Below are positions 52,564-61,808 of a DNA stretch of 64,000 nt, in pieces. Origin of the DNA: Nocardioides sp. ChNu-153 (GTDB taxonomy: Bacteria > Actinomycetota > Actinomycetes > Propionibacteriales > Nocardioidaceae); NCBI RefSeq assembly GCF_030466625.1, contig NZ_JADEVT010000011.1, positions 1-64,000 on the forward strand. Direction: 5' to 3'. Each line of letters opens with the position of its first letter. Position 1 is the stretch's first letter. Below the pieces are notes generated by a model that ran no database searches, had not been told where the DNA came from, and saw only the letters and a list, made by a program, of their open reading frames with translations. The position numbers and the translations under genes were made by a program.

Positions 52564-54093
52564 ATGAACCACCCGAGCACCGCCGTCGTCGAGGGCCCTC
52601 CGGCCGTCGACACGACGGCGCTGCTCGCGACCGCTCGAGCCGCTTCGGCGACCCAGATGGCCGCCGAGGTAACGGCGTTCGTGGCGGTCGCTGACTGGGC
52701 CGAGGCCCACACCGACGGGGTGGTGGGTGACCCCATCGGGCCGCTCGGGCTCCGGCACGAAGACCCCAGCTCAGTACCGGGTGGCGACCGGTTCCTCGAG
52801 CTCGGCGGCCCGGGCGCACCCATGGTCTCCGAGTTCTGCCTCTACGAGATCTCCGCGGCCCTCGGCCGCTCCGTCACCTCCGGTCGGCCGTTGGTCGGTG
52901 ACGCGGTCGAGCTGCGCCACCGCCTCCCGCGGCTGTGGGCCCGGGTCCTCGCCGGCGCCGACCCGGCCACGCAGAAGCGCGCGCTGCCGGTGTGGCGGGC
53001 CCGCAAGATCGCCGCTCTCACCCGGACACTGACTGCCGAGGCGGCCGACTTCGTGGACCGCAACCTCGCCCCCGTCGCGCACCGCGCCACGATGCCGACC
53101 GTCGAACGGCTCGTCGCCGAAGCGGTAGCGCGCTTCGACCCCGAGAACGCCGAGCTCGACCGCGCCGATGCGGACGAGGCCCGGTACTTCACCATCGAGA
53201 CCACCCCGGTCGACACCGCCTCGCCCTGGAGCGGGGTCGTGCCCGTGCACGGCACCCTCGACATCGCCGACGCCCTCGACCTGGACAACGCCGTTCAACG
53301 AGTGGCTGCCGACCTCGCCGCCGCGGGCTGCGACGCCGACCTCGACGTCCGCCGTTCGATGGCGGTGGGTGAGCTCGCCCGCCGCCAGACCGCACTTGAC
53401 CTGTACGGCGTCATTGACGACGCCGGCGACGCCGGCGGACGTGCAGCCTCGACGCGCACCCCGGCCCGGAAGGTCGTGCTCTACGTCCACCTCAGCGACG
53501 CCGCCATCGCTGGGAACCGCTCCGCCGACGACTTGGCGGCGGGGCCCGGCGTCGATACCGCGACCGGTGGCGTCGGGATCGACCTGGCCCGCCTCGAGAA
53601 CACCCGGGACCTCATCACCGCCGACCAGGTCCGCGACTGGTGCCACACCCCGGGCACGACGATCACCGTCAAGCCCGTCATCGACCTGAACGAGCACGTG
53701 GCGGTGGACGCGTACGAGATCCCCGACCGCATCGCCGAACGGGTCCGGCTCGACCGGGCCACCTGCGCCTTCCCCTACTGCGGCCGACCAGCCAGGGGCC
53801 TCGATCTCGACCACATCCAGCCCTACCGGTGGGAAGCAGCACCCGGCGCCGGACAGACCTCCACCAGCAACCTGGCGCCACTGTGCCGCGGCGAACACCG
53901 CGCCAAGACCCACCCGTCGCCGACGGGGGTCAGCCCACCGGAGAACGAACCGACGGGCATCGACCCGCCCGGCACCGGTCCGCCCGACCGGCGATGGCAT
54001 TACCGCCGAGACCTGCTCGGCACCTACATCTGGACCAGTCCGCACGGGTTGCAGTACGCCGTCGACTCGACCGGCACCACACCGCTGAACTAG
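52564..54093 (+). CDS. DUF222 / HNH endonuclease (13E12 repeat family)
   Basis: 509 aa. The N-terminal two thirds are the DUF222 helical domain (FCLYEISAALGRSVTSGRPLVGDAVELRHRLPRLWARVLAG... typical). The C-terminal HNH domain has C401AFPYCGRPARGLDLDH417I, then NLAPLCRGEHRAKTH, with zinc Cys and the catalytic His. This family is multi-copy in Mycobacterium (REP13E12) and in nocardioform genomes and behaves as a selfish or phage-attachment-linked element. It is bracketed by inverted copies of a hairpin repeat (52407-52448 and 54158-54336), so repeat and gene may move together. Confidence 0.92.
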   Translation: MNHPSTAVVEGPPAVDTTALLATARAASATQMAAEVTAFVAVADWAEAHTDGVVGDPIGPLGLRHEDPSSVPGGDRFLELGGPGAPMVSEFCLYEISAALGRSVTSGRPLVGDAVELRHRLPRLWARVLAGADPATQKRALPVWRARKIAALTRTLTAEAADFVDRNLAPVAHRATMPTVERLVAEAVARFDPENAELDRADADEARYFTIETTPVDTASPWSGVVPVHGTLDIADALDLDNAVQRVAADLAAAGCDADLDVRRSMAVGELARRQTALDLYGVIDDAGDAGGRAASTRTPARKVVLYVHLSDAAIAGNRSADDLAAGPGVDTATGGVGIDLARLENTRDLITADQVRDWCHTPGTTITVKPVIDLNEHVAVDAYEIPDRIAERVRLDRATCAFPYCGRPARGLDLDHIQPYRWEAAPGAGQTSTSNLAPLCRGEHRAKTHPSPTGVSPPENEPTGIDPPGTGPPDRRWHYRRDLLGTYIWTSPHGLQYAVDSTGTTPLN

Positions 54094-54157
54094 TCCCGTC
54101 ACCAGCGCCGACCCCGCCACCCAGCACCACGTGGCGGGGCCACCGGCATGTCCCGGC

Positions 54158-54336
54158 GTGGTTTCGAGGGCCGCCGGGGCGGCCACCTCAACCACCGGAC
54201 GACCCCCACCAGCGGCATGTCCCGGCGTGGTTTCGAGGGCCGCCGGGGCGGCCACCTCAACCACCGGACGACCCCCACCACCGGCATGTCCCGGCGTGGT
54301 TTCGAGGGGTGCTAGCGCACCCACCTCAACCACCGG
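54158..54336 (+). repeat. Hairpin repeat family, cluster C (three tandem copies, 69-bp period)
   Basis: Copies at 54158-54198, 54227-54267 and 54296-54336, each GTGGTTTCGAGG...CCACCTCAACCACCGG. The first two have the stem GGCCGCC/GGCGGCC; the third has GGGTGC/GCACCC, a compensatory change that keeps the pairing. Degenerate remnants (CTCGACCACC) run on to about 54420. Confidence 0.9.
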
Positions 54337-54466
54337 GACGCGCCCGCCGCCTCGACCACCAGGACGCCGCCACGTCGACCACCGCCGTACCCGCCCGGCC
54401 ACCTCGACCGCCGCCGTACCCACGCACGTGCCGCCGCGGCGGGTGGGCACGTCGTACGGTCGTCGG

Positions 54467-55387
54467 GTGGGTCGACGTCTCCGTTCTGCGACGGTCACCG
54501 TCGTGACGACGGCGCTGCTGCTCGCGGCGTGTGCGGGCGCGCCCGACGACCCGGAGCCCGCGGAAACGCCGCGCGCCGCGGCCCCGACGGCGGCCGCGCC
54601 CGCAACCACCCAGCCGGCGACCACGACCGCCGCCCCCGCACCCGCACCCGCACCCGCACCCGCACCCGGTACGCAACCACCCGCGTGGCTCGGCACGCGC
54701 GTGCTGCCCGTGCGCTCGGACGGGTCGGTCGCGCCGCAGCCCACCCCGCCGGAGCTGGACCCGCGGCGCTTCACGCTGCCGGACGAGCTGGCGCCGCTGC
54801 CGGGGGACGGCTACGCGGCGGAGGTCACCTCACCGGCACCCGCCGACGTCCTGGCGCGGTCGACGTGGCGGCCGGGCTGCCCGGTGGCGGCGCGGGAGCT
54901 GGCGTGGGTGCGTCTCACCTTCTGGGGCTTCGACGACGCCCGGCACACCGGCGAGCTGCTCGTCGCCGCGGACGTCGCGGACGACCTGGTGAAGGTGTTC
55001 CGCACGCTCTACGCGGCGCGCTTCCCGATCGAGGCGATGCGGGTCACCCCGATGGCAGCGCTCGACGCGCCACCGACGGGCGACGGGAACACGACGGAGT
55101 CGTTCGTCTGCCGCGCGACGACCGGCGAGTCCGCGTTCTCCCAGCACGCCTACGGCACGGCGGTGGACGTCAACCCGTTCCAGAACCCCTACGACAAGGG
55201 CGCGGGCGCGGCCCGGGTGGTGATCCCGGAGCTGGCGACGTCGTACACCGACCGCACCGCCGTCCGCCCCGGCATGGTGCTGCCCGACGACGCGGTCGTC
55301 CGCGCCTTCGCCGCGGTCGGCTGGGAGTGGGGCGGCGCGTGGCGGACGCTGTCCGACCCCCAGCACTTCAGCCGGAACGGGCGGTAG
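54467..55387 (+). CDS. M15-family peptidoglycan peptidase lipoprotein
   Basis: 306 aa from a GTG. Lipobox LLAAC (residue about 23), then an Ala/Pro/Thr-rich wall-spanning linker containing (AP) repeats. The catalytic domain has the M15 zinc set: SAFSQHAYGTAVDVNPF (His about 227, Asp about 234) and the C-terminal WEWGGAW...DPQHFSR. Likely a D-Ala-D-Ala or L-Ala-D-Glu carboxypeptidase acting on the cell wall. Its 3' end overlaps the convergent lipoprotein gene by 20 nt. Start approximate: no clear ribosome-binding site, and repeat remnants lie upstream. Confidence 0.87.
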   Translation: MGRRLRSATVTVVTTALLLAACAGAPDDPEPAETPRAAAPTAAAPATTQPATTTAAPAPAPAPAPAPGTQPPAWLGTRVLPVRSDGSVAPQPTPPELDPRRFTLPDELAPLPGDGYAAEVTSPAPADVLARSTWRPGCPVAARELAWVRLTFWGFDDARHTGELLVAADVADDLVKVFRTLYAARFPIEAMRVTPMAALDAPPTGDGNTTESFVCRATTGESAFSQHAYGTAVDVNPFQNPYDKGAGAARVVIPELATSYTDRTAVRPGMVLPDDAVVRAFAAVGWEWGGAWRTLSDPQHFSRNGR

Positions 55388-56321
55388 CCGGGCCGAGCTC
55401 GACGGTCGTGGGCAGGTCGTCGGCGCGCACGTCGACGACGAGGAGGTACGGCTCGTCGGGGTCGCACGTCGCCCCCACGTCCGGCCACTCGGGCCGCAGG
55501 TGCGTGGCGTCGGCCTCGAACTCCGCCACGACGTCGGGTGCGGGCTGCAGCGGGCCACCCGTCTCGCAGGCGGCGAGGAGCCACGCGAACCGCCGGTACG
55601 CCGGGGCTGGCGCCGCCACCGTCACCGGGCTCCACTCCGACTCCACGGTCACGGGCACCTCGACGGCCCCCTCGACCTCGCGGCCCGTCCCGACCTCCAG
55701 CCCCGTCGCCGCCTCGACCCGCGCGAGGTCGACCGGCACCTGCCGGCTCTCGACGCGCTCGACGACCACGTCCGGGAGCTCGTCGCGGGCGACCTCGGGC
55801 GCGACGTCGAGGACGTAGACCTCCCAGTCCGGCTCCGCGCAGTGGACGCCGTCGGGGTCGTCGAGCGCCTGGTGCTCGCTGCCGCGCGGAGTGGCGACAC
55901 CGACGGTGCCGTCGCGCTCCCACAGGACCGGTTCGCCGACCCGCCCGCACGCGTCGTCCACGAACTGGAAACGCCGCACTCCGGGCGCGAGGTCCGGCAG
56001 GTCGGCATCGACCTCGGCGACCTCCGGCCGCGGCTCCTCCCCCGCGCGCAGCTCGAGGGGGTGGTGCCCCGGAGCCACGTCGTCGACGGGCTCGTCGACG
56101 ACCAGCCGCGCCTCGACCCGGCCCTCGACCCGGCCCTCCCGGCCCTCCCCCGGCTCACCCGGGCCACCCGGCTCGCCGGCGGACGGCCCCGTCGTACCGG
56201 GCAGCCCCGACCCGCCGCCCAGCAACCGGCCGCCGTCGCACCCGGCGAGCACCGGGCCGGCCGCGGCGACCAGCAGGGCGGCGAGCACCGCCGTACGCCC
56301 GCGGGCTCGCGCGTGGGTCAT
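55368..56321 (-). CDS. Lipoprotein of unknown function
   Basis: 317 aa from an ATG. Lipobox LAGC (VLAGCDGG), then a Gly/Pro/Glu-rich linker (GEPGGPGEPGEGREGRVEGRVEARL) and an acidic, Val/Pro/Glu-rich domain of about 230 residues with few cysteines (VDDACGRV, VHCAEPDW, LLAACETGG, GATCDPDEP). No family recognised. Overlaps the M15 gene tail to tail. Confidence 0.82.
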   Translation of the reverse strand: MTHARARGRTAVLAALLVAAAGPVLAGCDGGRLLGGGSGLPGTTGPSAGEPGGPGEPGEGREGRVEGRVEARLVVDEPVDDVAPGHHPLELRAGEEPRPEVAEVDADLPDLAPGVRRFQFVDDACGRVGEPVLWERDGTVGVATPRGSEHQALDDPDGVHCAEPDWEVYVLDVAPEVARDELPDVVVERVESRQVPVDLARVEAATGLEVGTGREVEGAVEVPVTVESEWSPVTVAAPAPAYRRFAWLLAACETGGPLQPAPDVVAEFEADATHLRPEWPDVGATCDPDEPYLLVVDVRADDLPTTVELGPATARSG

Positions 56322-56450
56322 CCCGCCTCCTCCTCCTGCGGCCGGTCCGCCCGGCCCTCGCGGTTGGGACGCGCGCCGCGGCCCGGCGGTTCCGTACCCC
56401 GGGCGAGCACCGGCGAACCCGCCCGCCGGCGTCGGTTAGGGTTCCCTCAC

Positions 56451-58229
56451 GTGCGCCGCCTCCGCCTGCTCCCCGACCCGGAGAGCCCGCCGCCCCCGGT
56501 GGTCGACGCCCGGCCCGCCACCGGCGCCGCCCTCCTGCGACGCACGCTGCGCCGCCACCGCGGCCGGCTCGGCGCCGCGTTCGCCCTCATCTCCACCTGG
56601 CAGGTCTGCGAGGCACTCGTGCCCGTCGCGATCGGCCTCACGATCGACCGCGCCGTCGCCACCGGCGACCTGAGGAACCTGGCGATCGCGGCGGTCGGGC
56701 TGTGCGTGCTGTTCGCGGTGCTGAGCTTCTCCTACCGCTTCGGCTCCCAGGTCGCGTGGCGGGCGATGCAGACGGAGACCCACCGCATCCGCACCGAGGT
56801 GGCCGACCACGTGCTCGCGCCCGCCGGGGCCCGCACCGGCGCCCTGCCCGGCGAGGTCCTCTCGTTGGCCACGGCCGACGCCGACGTCGCCACCGCCGTG
56901 GTCCGCCAGGTCGCGCAGAGCTGCGCCGCGCTGTGCGGCCTCCTCGTGGCGGTCGTCCTGCTGCTCGCCATCGACCCGCTGCTGGGGCTCGTCGTGCTCG
57001 TCGGCACCCCGCTCGTGCTGCTGCTGTCCCAGTCGCTGGCGCCGCGGCTGACCCGCCGTACCGCCGTCGCGCAGGAGCGCATCGCCCGCGCGTCCGGCCT
57101 GGCCACCGACGTCGTCACCGGCCTGCGGCCCCTCAAGGGCATCGGCGGCGAGGCGGTCGCGCTGGCCCGCTACCGCGCCGCCAGCGGCGAGGCCGCCCGC
57201 GCCGGTGTGGCCACCGCCCGCTCCGAGGGCCTGCTGTACGGCGCCACCGCGGGCGCCGCGATGCTCTTCCTCGCCGTCGTGGCCCTGCTCGCCGGGCTGC
57301 GCGCCGTCGACGGCCACCTCAGCGTCGGCGAGCTCGTCGCCGTCGTCGGCCTCGCGCAGTTCCTGGCGGAGCCGCTGCAGATGTGTGCCGCGACGATCGC
57401 GGCGCTGGCCGCCTCCCGCGCCTCGGCGGACCGGCTCGTCACCTTCCTCGCCACCCCCGAGCTCGAGCTGCACGGCGAGCGGCCCGCGGGCGCGGGGACC
57501 GCCGTACGTCTCGACGACGTCCACGCCGGCCCGCTGACCGGGCTCACCCTCGAGGTCGCGCCCGGCGAGCTCGTCGCGCTCGTGGTCGACGACCCGGCGG
57601 CGTCGCGGTCCCTGCTCGAGGTGCTGCGCGCCGAGACCGTGCCGGTGCGCGGCGCGGCCACGCTGGGCGGCGTACCGCTCCACGCCCTCGACCTCGCCGA
57701 GCGCCACCGCCACCTGCTCGTCGCGGGCCACCGCGTCGACCTCTTCGAGGGCACGCTGGCCGACAACGTCGACCCGGCCGGCGCACTCGACGGCGCGCGC
57801 CGCGACGCCGTGCTCGCCGCCTCCGCGGCCGACGAGGTCGCGGCGCTCGGCCCCGACGGCCTCGCGACCCCCGTCGCCGCCCACGGCTCGAGCCTCTCGG
57901 GCGGGCAGCAGCAGCGCGTCGCGCTCGCCCGCGCGCTGGCCGCGGACCCCCCGGTGCTCGTGCTCGACGAGCCGACCACCGCGGTCGACGCCGTCACCGA
58001 GCAGCGGGTCGCCGCGGGCCTCGCGGGCCTGCGCCACCCCCGCTCCCGCAGCGGTACGGCGCACCCCGCCGACCCCGCCCGCTCGACGCTCGTCGTCACC
58101 TCGAGCCCGGCGCTGCTCGACCTCGCCGACCGCGTGCTCCACCTGCGCGAGGGCCGGGTCGCCGCCGCCGGCACCCACGCCGACCTGCTCGCCACCGACG
58201 CCACCTACCGCGACGCGGTGCTGCGATGA
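56451..58229 (+). CDS. ABC exporter half-transporter with degenerate nucleotide site (subunit 1)
   Basis: 592 aa from a GTG that follows TAGGGT (56437-56442) by 8 nt, probably leaderless. Six-helix exporter domain (about 20-320). In the ATPase domain the Walker A is lost (VVDDPAASRSLL near 378-389, no GKS/T), while the signature LSGGQQQR (482-489) and Walker B VLVLDEPTTAVD are intact and the H-loop His is Ser (VVTSSPALL). It must work with subunit 2, which has the complementary set. Overlaps subunit 2 by ATGA. Confidence 0.92.
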   Translation: MRRLRLLPDPESPPPPVVDARPATGAALLRRTLRRHRGRLGAAFALISTWQVCEALVPVAIGLTIDRAVATGDLRNLAIAAVGLCVLFAVLSFSYRFGSQVAWRAMQTETHRIRTEVADHVLAPAGARTGALPGEVLSLATADADVATAVVRQVAQSCAALCGLLVAVVLLLAIDPLLGLVVLVGTPLVLLLSQSLAPRLTRRTAVAQERIARASGLATDVVTGLRPLKGIGGEAVALARYRAASGEAARAGVATARSEGLLYGATAGAAMLFLAVVALLAGLRAVDGHLSVGELVAVVGLAQFLAEPLQMCAATIAALAASRASADRLVTFLATPELELHGERPAGAGTAVRLDDVHAGPLTGLTLEVAPGELVALVVDDPAASRSLLEVLRAETVPVRGAATLGGVPLHALDLAERHRHLLVAGHRVDLFEGTLADNVDPAGALDGARRDAVLAASAADEVAALGPDGLATPVAAHGSSLSGGQQQRVALARALAADPPVLVLDEPTTAVDAVTEQRVAAGLAGLRHPRSRSGTAHPADPARSTLVVTSSPALLDLADRVLHLREGRVAAAGTHADLLATDATYRDAVLR

Positions 58230-60136
58230 CCGCTCCTTCTCCTACCCCGGCCCCGGCTCCGATCTCGGACCGCGCGCTGCTGCCCGTCGCTGCGCCGCGC
58301 GAGGCGGCGGCGCTGGCGTGGCGGGCGCTGGACGGGCACCGCCGCCCCCTCGTGGTCGCCGCCGTGATGTTCGCGCTCTCGGGTCTCGCGGGCCTCGTCG
58401 CGCCGGTGGTGTTCGGCCAGGTCGTCGACGCCGTCGCCGACCCCGGGGACGGCGCACGGGCCGTCGTCGGGTGGGGCGCGGCGGCGATCGCGGTAGCGGC
58501 CCTCGTCGAGCTGGTCGCCACGACCGCGTCGGTGACCTTCCTCGCCCGCGCCGGCGAGCCGGCCCTGGCGTCGCTGCGCGAGGACGTTCTCGACCGGGCC
58601 CTCGCGCTCGACCACGCGGTCGTCGAGGGCGCCGGCGAGGGCGACCTGCTCTCCCGCGTCGGCGACGACGTGCGCGTGCTGGCCGAGGCGGTGACGACGA
58701 TCCTGCCGATGCTCGTGCGCTCGGTCGTGGCGATCGCGTTCACGGCCGTCGGGTTCTTCGCGCTCGACTGGCGCCTCGGCCTCGCCGGGCTGGCCGCCCT
58801 GCCGTTCTACGCGCTCGGCCTGCGCTGGTACCTCCCCCGCTCCGGCCCCTTCTACCGCGCCGAGCGCCTCGCGAACGGCGAGCGGGCCCAGGCGCTCGTC
58901 ACCGCCGTGCACGGCAGCGCGACGCTGCGCGCCCACGGCCTCGGCGAGGCCCACCGTCGCCGCGTCGAGGACGCGTCGTGGCGCTCCGCGAGCCTCACCC
59001 TGCGCGTGTGGGAGCTGCTCACCCGCTTCGGCCAGCGCACCAACCGCTCGGAGCTCATCGGGCTCCTCATCGTGCTCGGCACCGGCTTCTTCCTCGTGCG
59101 CGGCGACCTCGGCGCCCCCGTGAGCATCGGCGCCGTCACCACGGCCGCCCTGTTCTTCCACCGCCTCTTCAACCCGATCGGCGTCATCCTCTTCGTCTTC
59201 GGCGAGGTGCAGTCCGCCGGCGCCTCGCTGACCCGCGTGGCGGGCGTCGCCGGCCTGCCCGCGGCCCCCACGCCTCCCGCCGTACCCGCGCCCGGCCCCT
59301 CGGTCGGCACGCCGTCCGGCACCCCGTCCGGCACCCCGTCCGGCACCCCCGGTACGGCGACGCTCGAGCTCCGCGGCGTCGGCCACGCCTACGTGCCCGG
59401 CCGCCCGGTGCTCGCCGACGTCGACCTGGTGCTCGCGCCCGGCGAGCGGGTCGCCGTCGTCGGCACCAGCGGGGCCGGGAAGTCCACGCTGGGCCAGGTC
59501 GCCGCCGGCCGCATCGCCCCGACCCGGGGGTCCGTGCTCGTGGGCGGCACCCCCCTCGCCGACCTGCTCGCGGCCCGCGGTGGCGGCCGCCTGCCGGTCG
59601 CGCTCGTCACCCAGGAGGTGCACGTCTTCGCCGGCACGCTGCGCGACAACCTCACGCTCGCCGCCCCCGACGCCGACGACGCCCGGCTGTGGGCCGTGCT
59701 CGAGCGGCTCGGCGCCGCCGGGTGGGTGCGCGCACTGGCGGGCGGCGACGCGGGCGGCGGAAGCACGGCCGACGGGACCGCTGCGCTCGACGTCGTGGTC
59801 GGCGCCGGCGGCACGCCGCTGACACCGGCCCAGGCCCAGCTGCTCGCGCTGGCCCGCGTCGAGCTCGCCGACCCGCTCGTCGTCGTGCTCGACGAGGCCA
59901 CCGCCGACGCCGGCTCGACCGGTGTGCGCGAGCTGGAGCGGGCCGCGACGACGGTGACCGACCGGCGTACGACGCTGACCATCGCCCACCGCCTCACGCA
60001 GGCGGAGGCCAGCGACCGGGTGCTCGTCATGGCCGACGGGCGGGTCGTCGAGGAGGGCACCCCGGCGCAGCTCGCGGCCGGTGACGGGCACTACGCCCGG
60101 CTCTCGGCGGCCTGGCACGCGCGCACCGCCCACTGA
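58226..60136 (+). CDS. ABC exporter half-transporter with canonical Walker A (subunit 2)
   Basis: 636 aa. Six-helix exporter domain, then a linker with four GTPS-type repeats (59307-59355, 12-bp units), then the ATPase: Walker A GTSGAGKST (413-421), Walker B VVVLDEATADAGS, H-loop TIAHRL intact, but the signature is LTPAQAQ (about 532) instead of LSGGQ. Together with subunit 1 this yields one complete and one degenerate ATP site, as in heterodimeric exporters of the TM287/288 and Rv1272c/Rv1273c kind. Substrate unknown. Confidence 0.93.
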   Translation: MTAPSPTPAPAPISDRALLPVAAPREAAALAWRALDGHRRPLVVAAVMFALSGLAGLVAPVVFGQVVDAVADPGDGARAVVGWGAAAIAVAALVELVATTASVTFLARAGEPALASLREDVLDRALALDHAVVEGAGEGDLLSRVGDDVRVLAEAVTTILPMLVRSVVAIAFTAVGFFALDWRLGLAGLAALPFYALGLRWYLPRSGPFYRAERLANGERAQALVTAVHGSATLRAHGLGEAHRRRVEDASWRSASLTLRVWELLTRFGQRTNRSELIGLLIVLGTGFFLVRGDLGAPVSIGAVTTAALFFHRLFNPIGVILFVFGEVQSAGASLTRVAGVAGLPAAPTPPAVPAPGPSVGTPSGTPSGTPSGTPGTATLELRGVGHAYVPGRPVLADVDLVLAPGERVAVVGTSGAGKSTLGQVAAGRIAPTRGSVLVGGTPLADLLAARGGGRLPVALVTQEVHVFAGTLRDNLTLAAPDADDARLWAVLERLGAAGWVRALAGGDAGGGSTADGTAALDVVVGAGGTPLTPAQAQLLALARVELADPLVVVLDEATADAGSTGVRELERAATTVTDRRTTLTIAHRLTQAEASDRVLVMADGRVVEEGTPAQLAAGDGHYARLSAAWHARTAH

Positions 60137-60161
60137 CCACCCACCCGGCATGCTGGGGGGC

Positions 60162-61109
60162 GTGCCCGAGCAGAGCGAGACCTCGCCCGCGCCGCGCCTG
60201 CGCGTGCTGGTGACCGGAGCCGCCGGATTCGTCGGCCGGCGCCTGGTGCCCGCCCTCGTCGCCGACGGCCACGAGGTGCGTGCGATGACCCGCCACCCCG
60301 AGGACTACGCCGGGCAGGGCACCCCGGTCCACGGCGACGTGGACGACCCGGGCACGCTGGCCGAGCCGCTGGCCGGGGTGGACGTCGCCTACTACCTCGT
60401 CCACTCGCTCGACGCCGACGACTTCGAGGCCAAGGACGCAGCCGCCGCGCGCGCGTTCGGCCAGGCCGCCGCGGCCCACGGGGTGCGGCAGATCATCTAC
60501 CTGGGCGGCCTCGGCGCCGACGGTGAGGACCTCTCGCCGCACCTGCGCTCCCGCCGCGAGGTCGAGCACCTGCTGGGCCAGAGCGGCGTGCCCGTCACCG
60601 TGCTGCGCGCCGCGATCGTCGTCGGCCACGGCGGCATCTCGTGGGAGATCACCCGCCAGCTCGTCGACAAGCTGCCCGCCATGGTCGCCCCCAGGTGGGT
60701 CAAGACCCTGACGCAGCCGATCGCCGTCGACGACGTCACCCGCTACCTCGTCGGGGTCGCGGACCGCGAGGAAGCCCTCGACCGCGTCTTCGAGATCGGC
60801 GGGCCCGACCGCCTCGACTACCTGGGGATGCTGCGCGAGGCGGCGAAGGTCATCAAGGGCCACGCGCCGCCGATCCTCCCCGTCCCCGTGCTGAGCCCCC
60901 GGCTCTCCTCGCGCTGGCTGTCGCTCGTCACCGACGTCGACACGACGACCGGCCGCAACCTCGTGGACTCGATGGGGGTGGAGGTCGTCGTCACCGACGA
61001 CTCCATCCGCGAGCTCGTGCCCGGGGAGCCCCTGTCGTACGCCGAGGCCGTCCGCCGCGCGATCGCCGAGCGCGCCGCGGAGCAGGCCACCACCCCGACC
61101 GAGAGGTGA
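60162..61109 (+). CDS. NAD(P)-binding atypical SDR protein
   Basis: 315 aa from the GTG at 60162, which has GGGGGG 4-5 nt upstream (an ATG at 60150 would add four residues). Rossmann N-terminus LVTGAAGFVGRRLVPALVADGHEVRAMTRHP, then YYLVHSLDADDFEAKDAAAARAFG and IIYLGGLGADGEDLSPHLRSRREVE. This resembles the NmrA/YbjT-like group that often has DUF2867 appended (absent here). Role unknown. 10-nt gap to the CPBP gene. Confidence 0.87.
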   Translation: MPEQSETSPAPRLRVLVTGAAGFVGRRLVPALVADGHEVRAMTRHPEDYAGQGTPVHGDVDDPGTLAEPLAGVDVAYYLVHSLDADDFEAKDAAAARAFGQAAAAHGVRQIIYLGGLGADGEDLSPHLRSRREVEHLLGQSGVPVTVLRAAIVVGHGGISWEITRQLVDKLPAMVAPRWVKTLTQPIAVDDVTRYLVGVADREEALDRVFEIGGPDRLDYLGMLREAAKVIKGHAPPILPVPVLSPRLSSRWLSLVTDVDTTTGRNLVDSMGVEVVVTDDSIRELVPGEPLSYAEAVRRAIAERAAEQATTPTER

Positions 61110-61119
61110 CCCCGGCGCC

Positions 61120-61746
61120 GTGACCGCCGACCGCATGCGCACGACCGCCATCGCGACCGTCGTGGCCGGGGCCGTCGTGCTCGCCATGATGCTGCGCACC
61201 GAGCCCGGCTCGACCGCGTTCTACGTGGTCACCGTGCTGCTCGCCGCCGTGTGGGCGGGCGGCGCGCTGCTCGCCGGGCCGGTGCGGCTCGGCCGGGTGG
61301 GCCCGCCGCCGGGCCGGCCACCCGTCGTCGGACCCTTCCTGCTCGGCCTCGTGCTCGTCGGCGTCTTCGTGCTCGGCGCGCTCGTCGTGCGCGAGATCGG
61401 GCCGCTCGACGAGGCCATCCGCCGCGTCATGTCGTTCACCGGCGGCGAGGTGACCATCGGCATCCTGCTCATCACCATGGCCGCCGGCGTCGCCGAGGAG
61501 ATGTTCTTCCGGGGCGTGCTCTTCGACGTGGTCGAGCGGCACCCGGTCGTGGTGACCACGGTCGTCTACGCCGTCGCCACCGCCGCGACCGGCAACGTCA
61601 TGCTGGCCTTCGCGGCCCTGCTGCTCGGCGTCGTGACGGCGCTGCAGCGGCAGGCGACGCACGGCATCCTCGCGGGCGCCATCACGCACGTCACCTGGTC
61701 GGTCGGCATGCTGTTCGCGCTGCCGCCGCTCTTCCCGCCGCTGTAG
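61120..61746 (+). CDS. CPBP family intramembrane metalloprotease
   Basis: 208 aa from a GTG. Five or six membrane helices; the diagnostic motifs are AGVAEEMFFRGVLF (EExxxR) and a later HVTWS with the second His region QRQATHGILAGAITH. CPBP (Abi/CaaX-type) proteases process membrane-associated peptides; some protect against bacteriocins. Probably co-transcribed with the SDR gene. Confidence 0.92.
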   Translation: MTADRMRTTAIATVVAGAVVLAMMLRTEPGSTAFYVVTVLLAAVWAGGALLAGPVRLGRVGPPPGRPPVVGPFLLGLVLVGVFVLGALVVREIGPLDEAIRRVMSFTGGEVTIGILLITMAAGVAEEMFFRGVLFDVVERHPVVVTTVVYAVATAATGNVMLAFAALLLGVVTALQRQATHGILAGAITHVTWSVGMLFALPPLFPPL

Positions 61747-61808
61747 CCCCCAGCAGCCCGCCGCGAGCCCGGGGTCCGACCGGGGGTCGGACCGGGGCGG
61801 GACCGGGC

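Noticed and set aside
52771-54774. 667-codon antisense frame containing repeated PVVEVAAPAALETTPG stretches
   Set aside because: The peptide repeats are the translation of the hairpin repeat DNA at 54158-54336. The rest is antisense to the DUF222-HNH gene.
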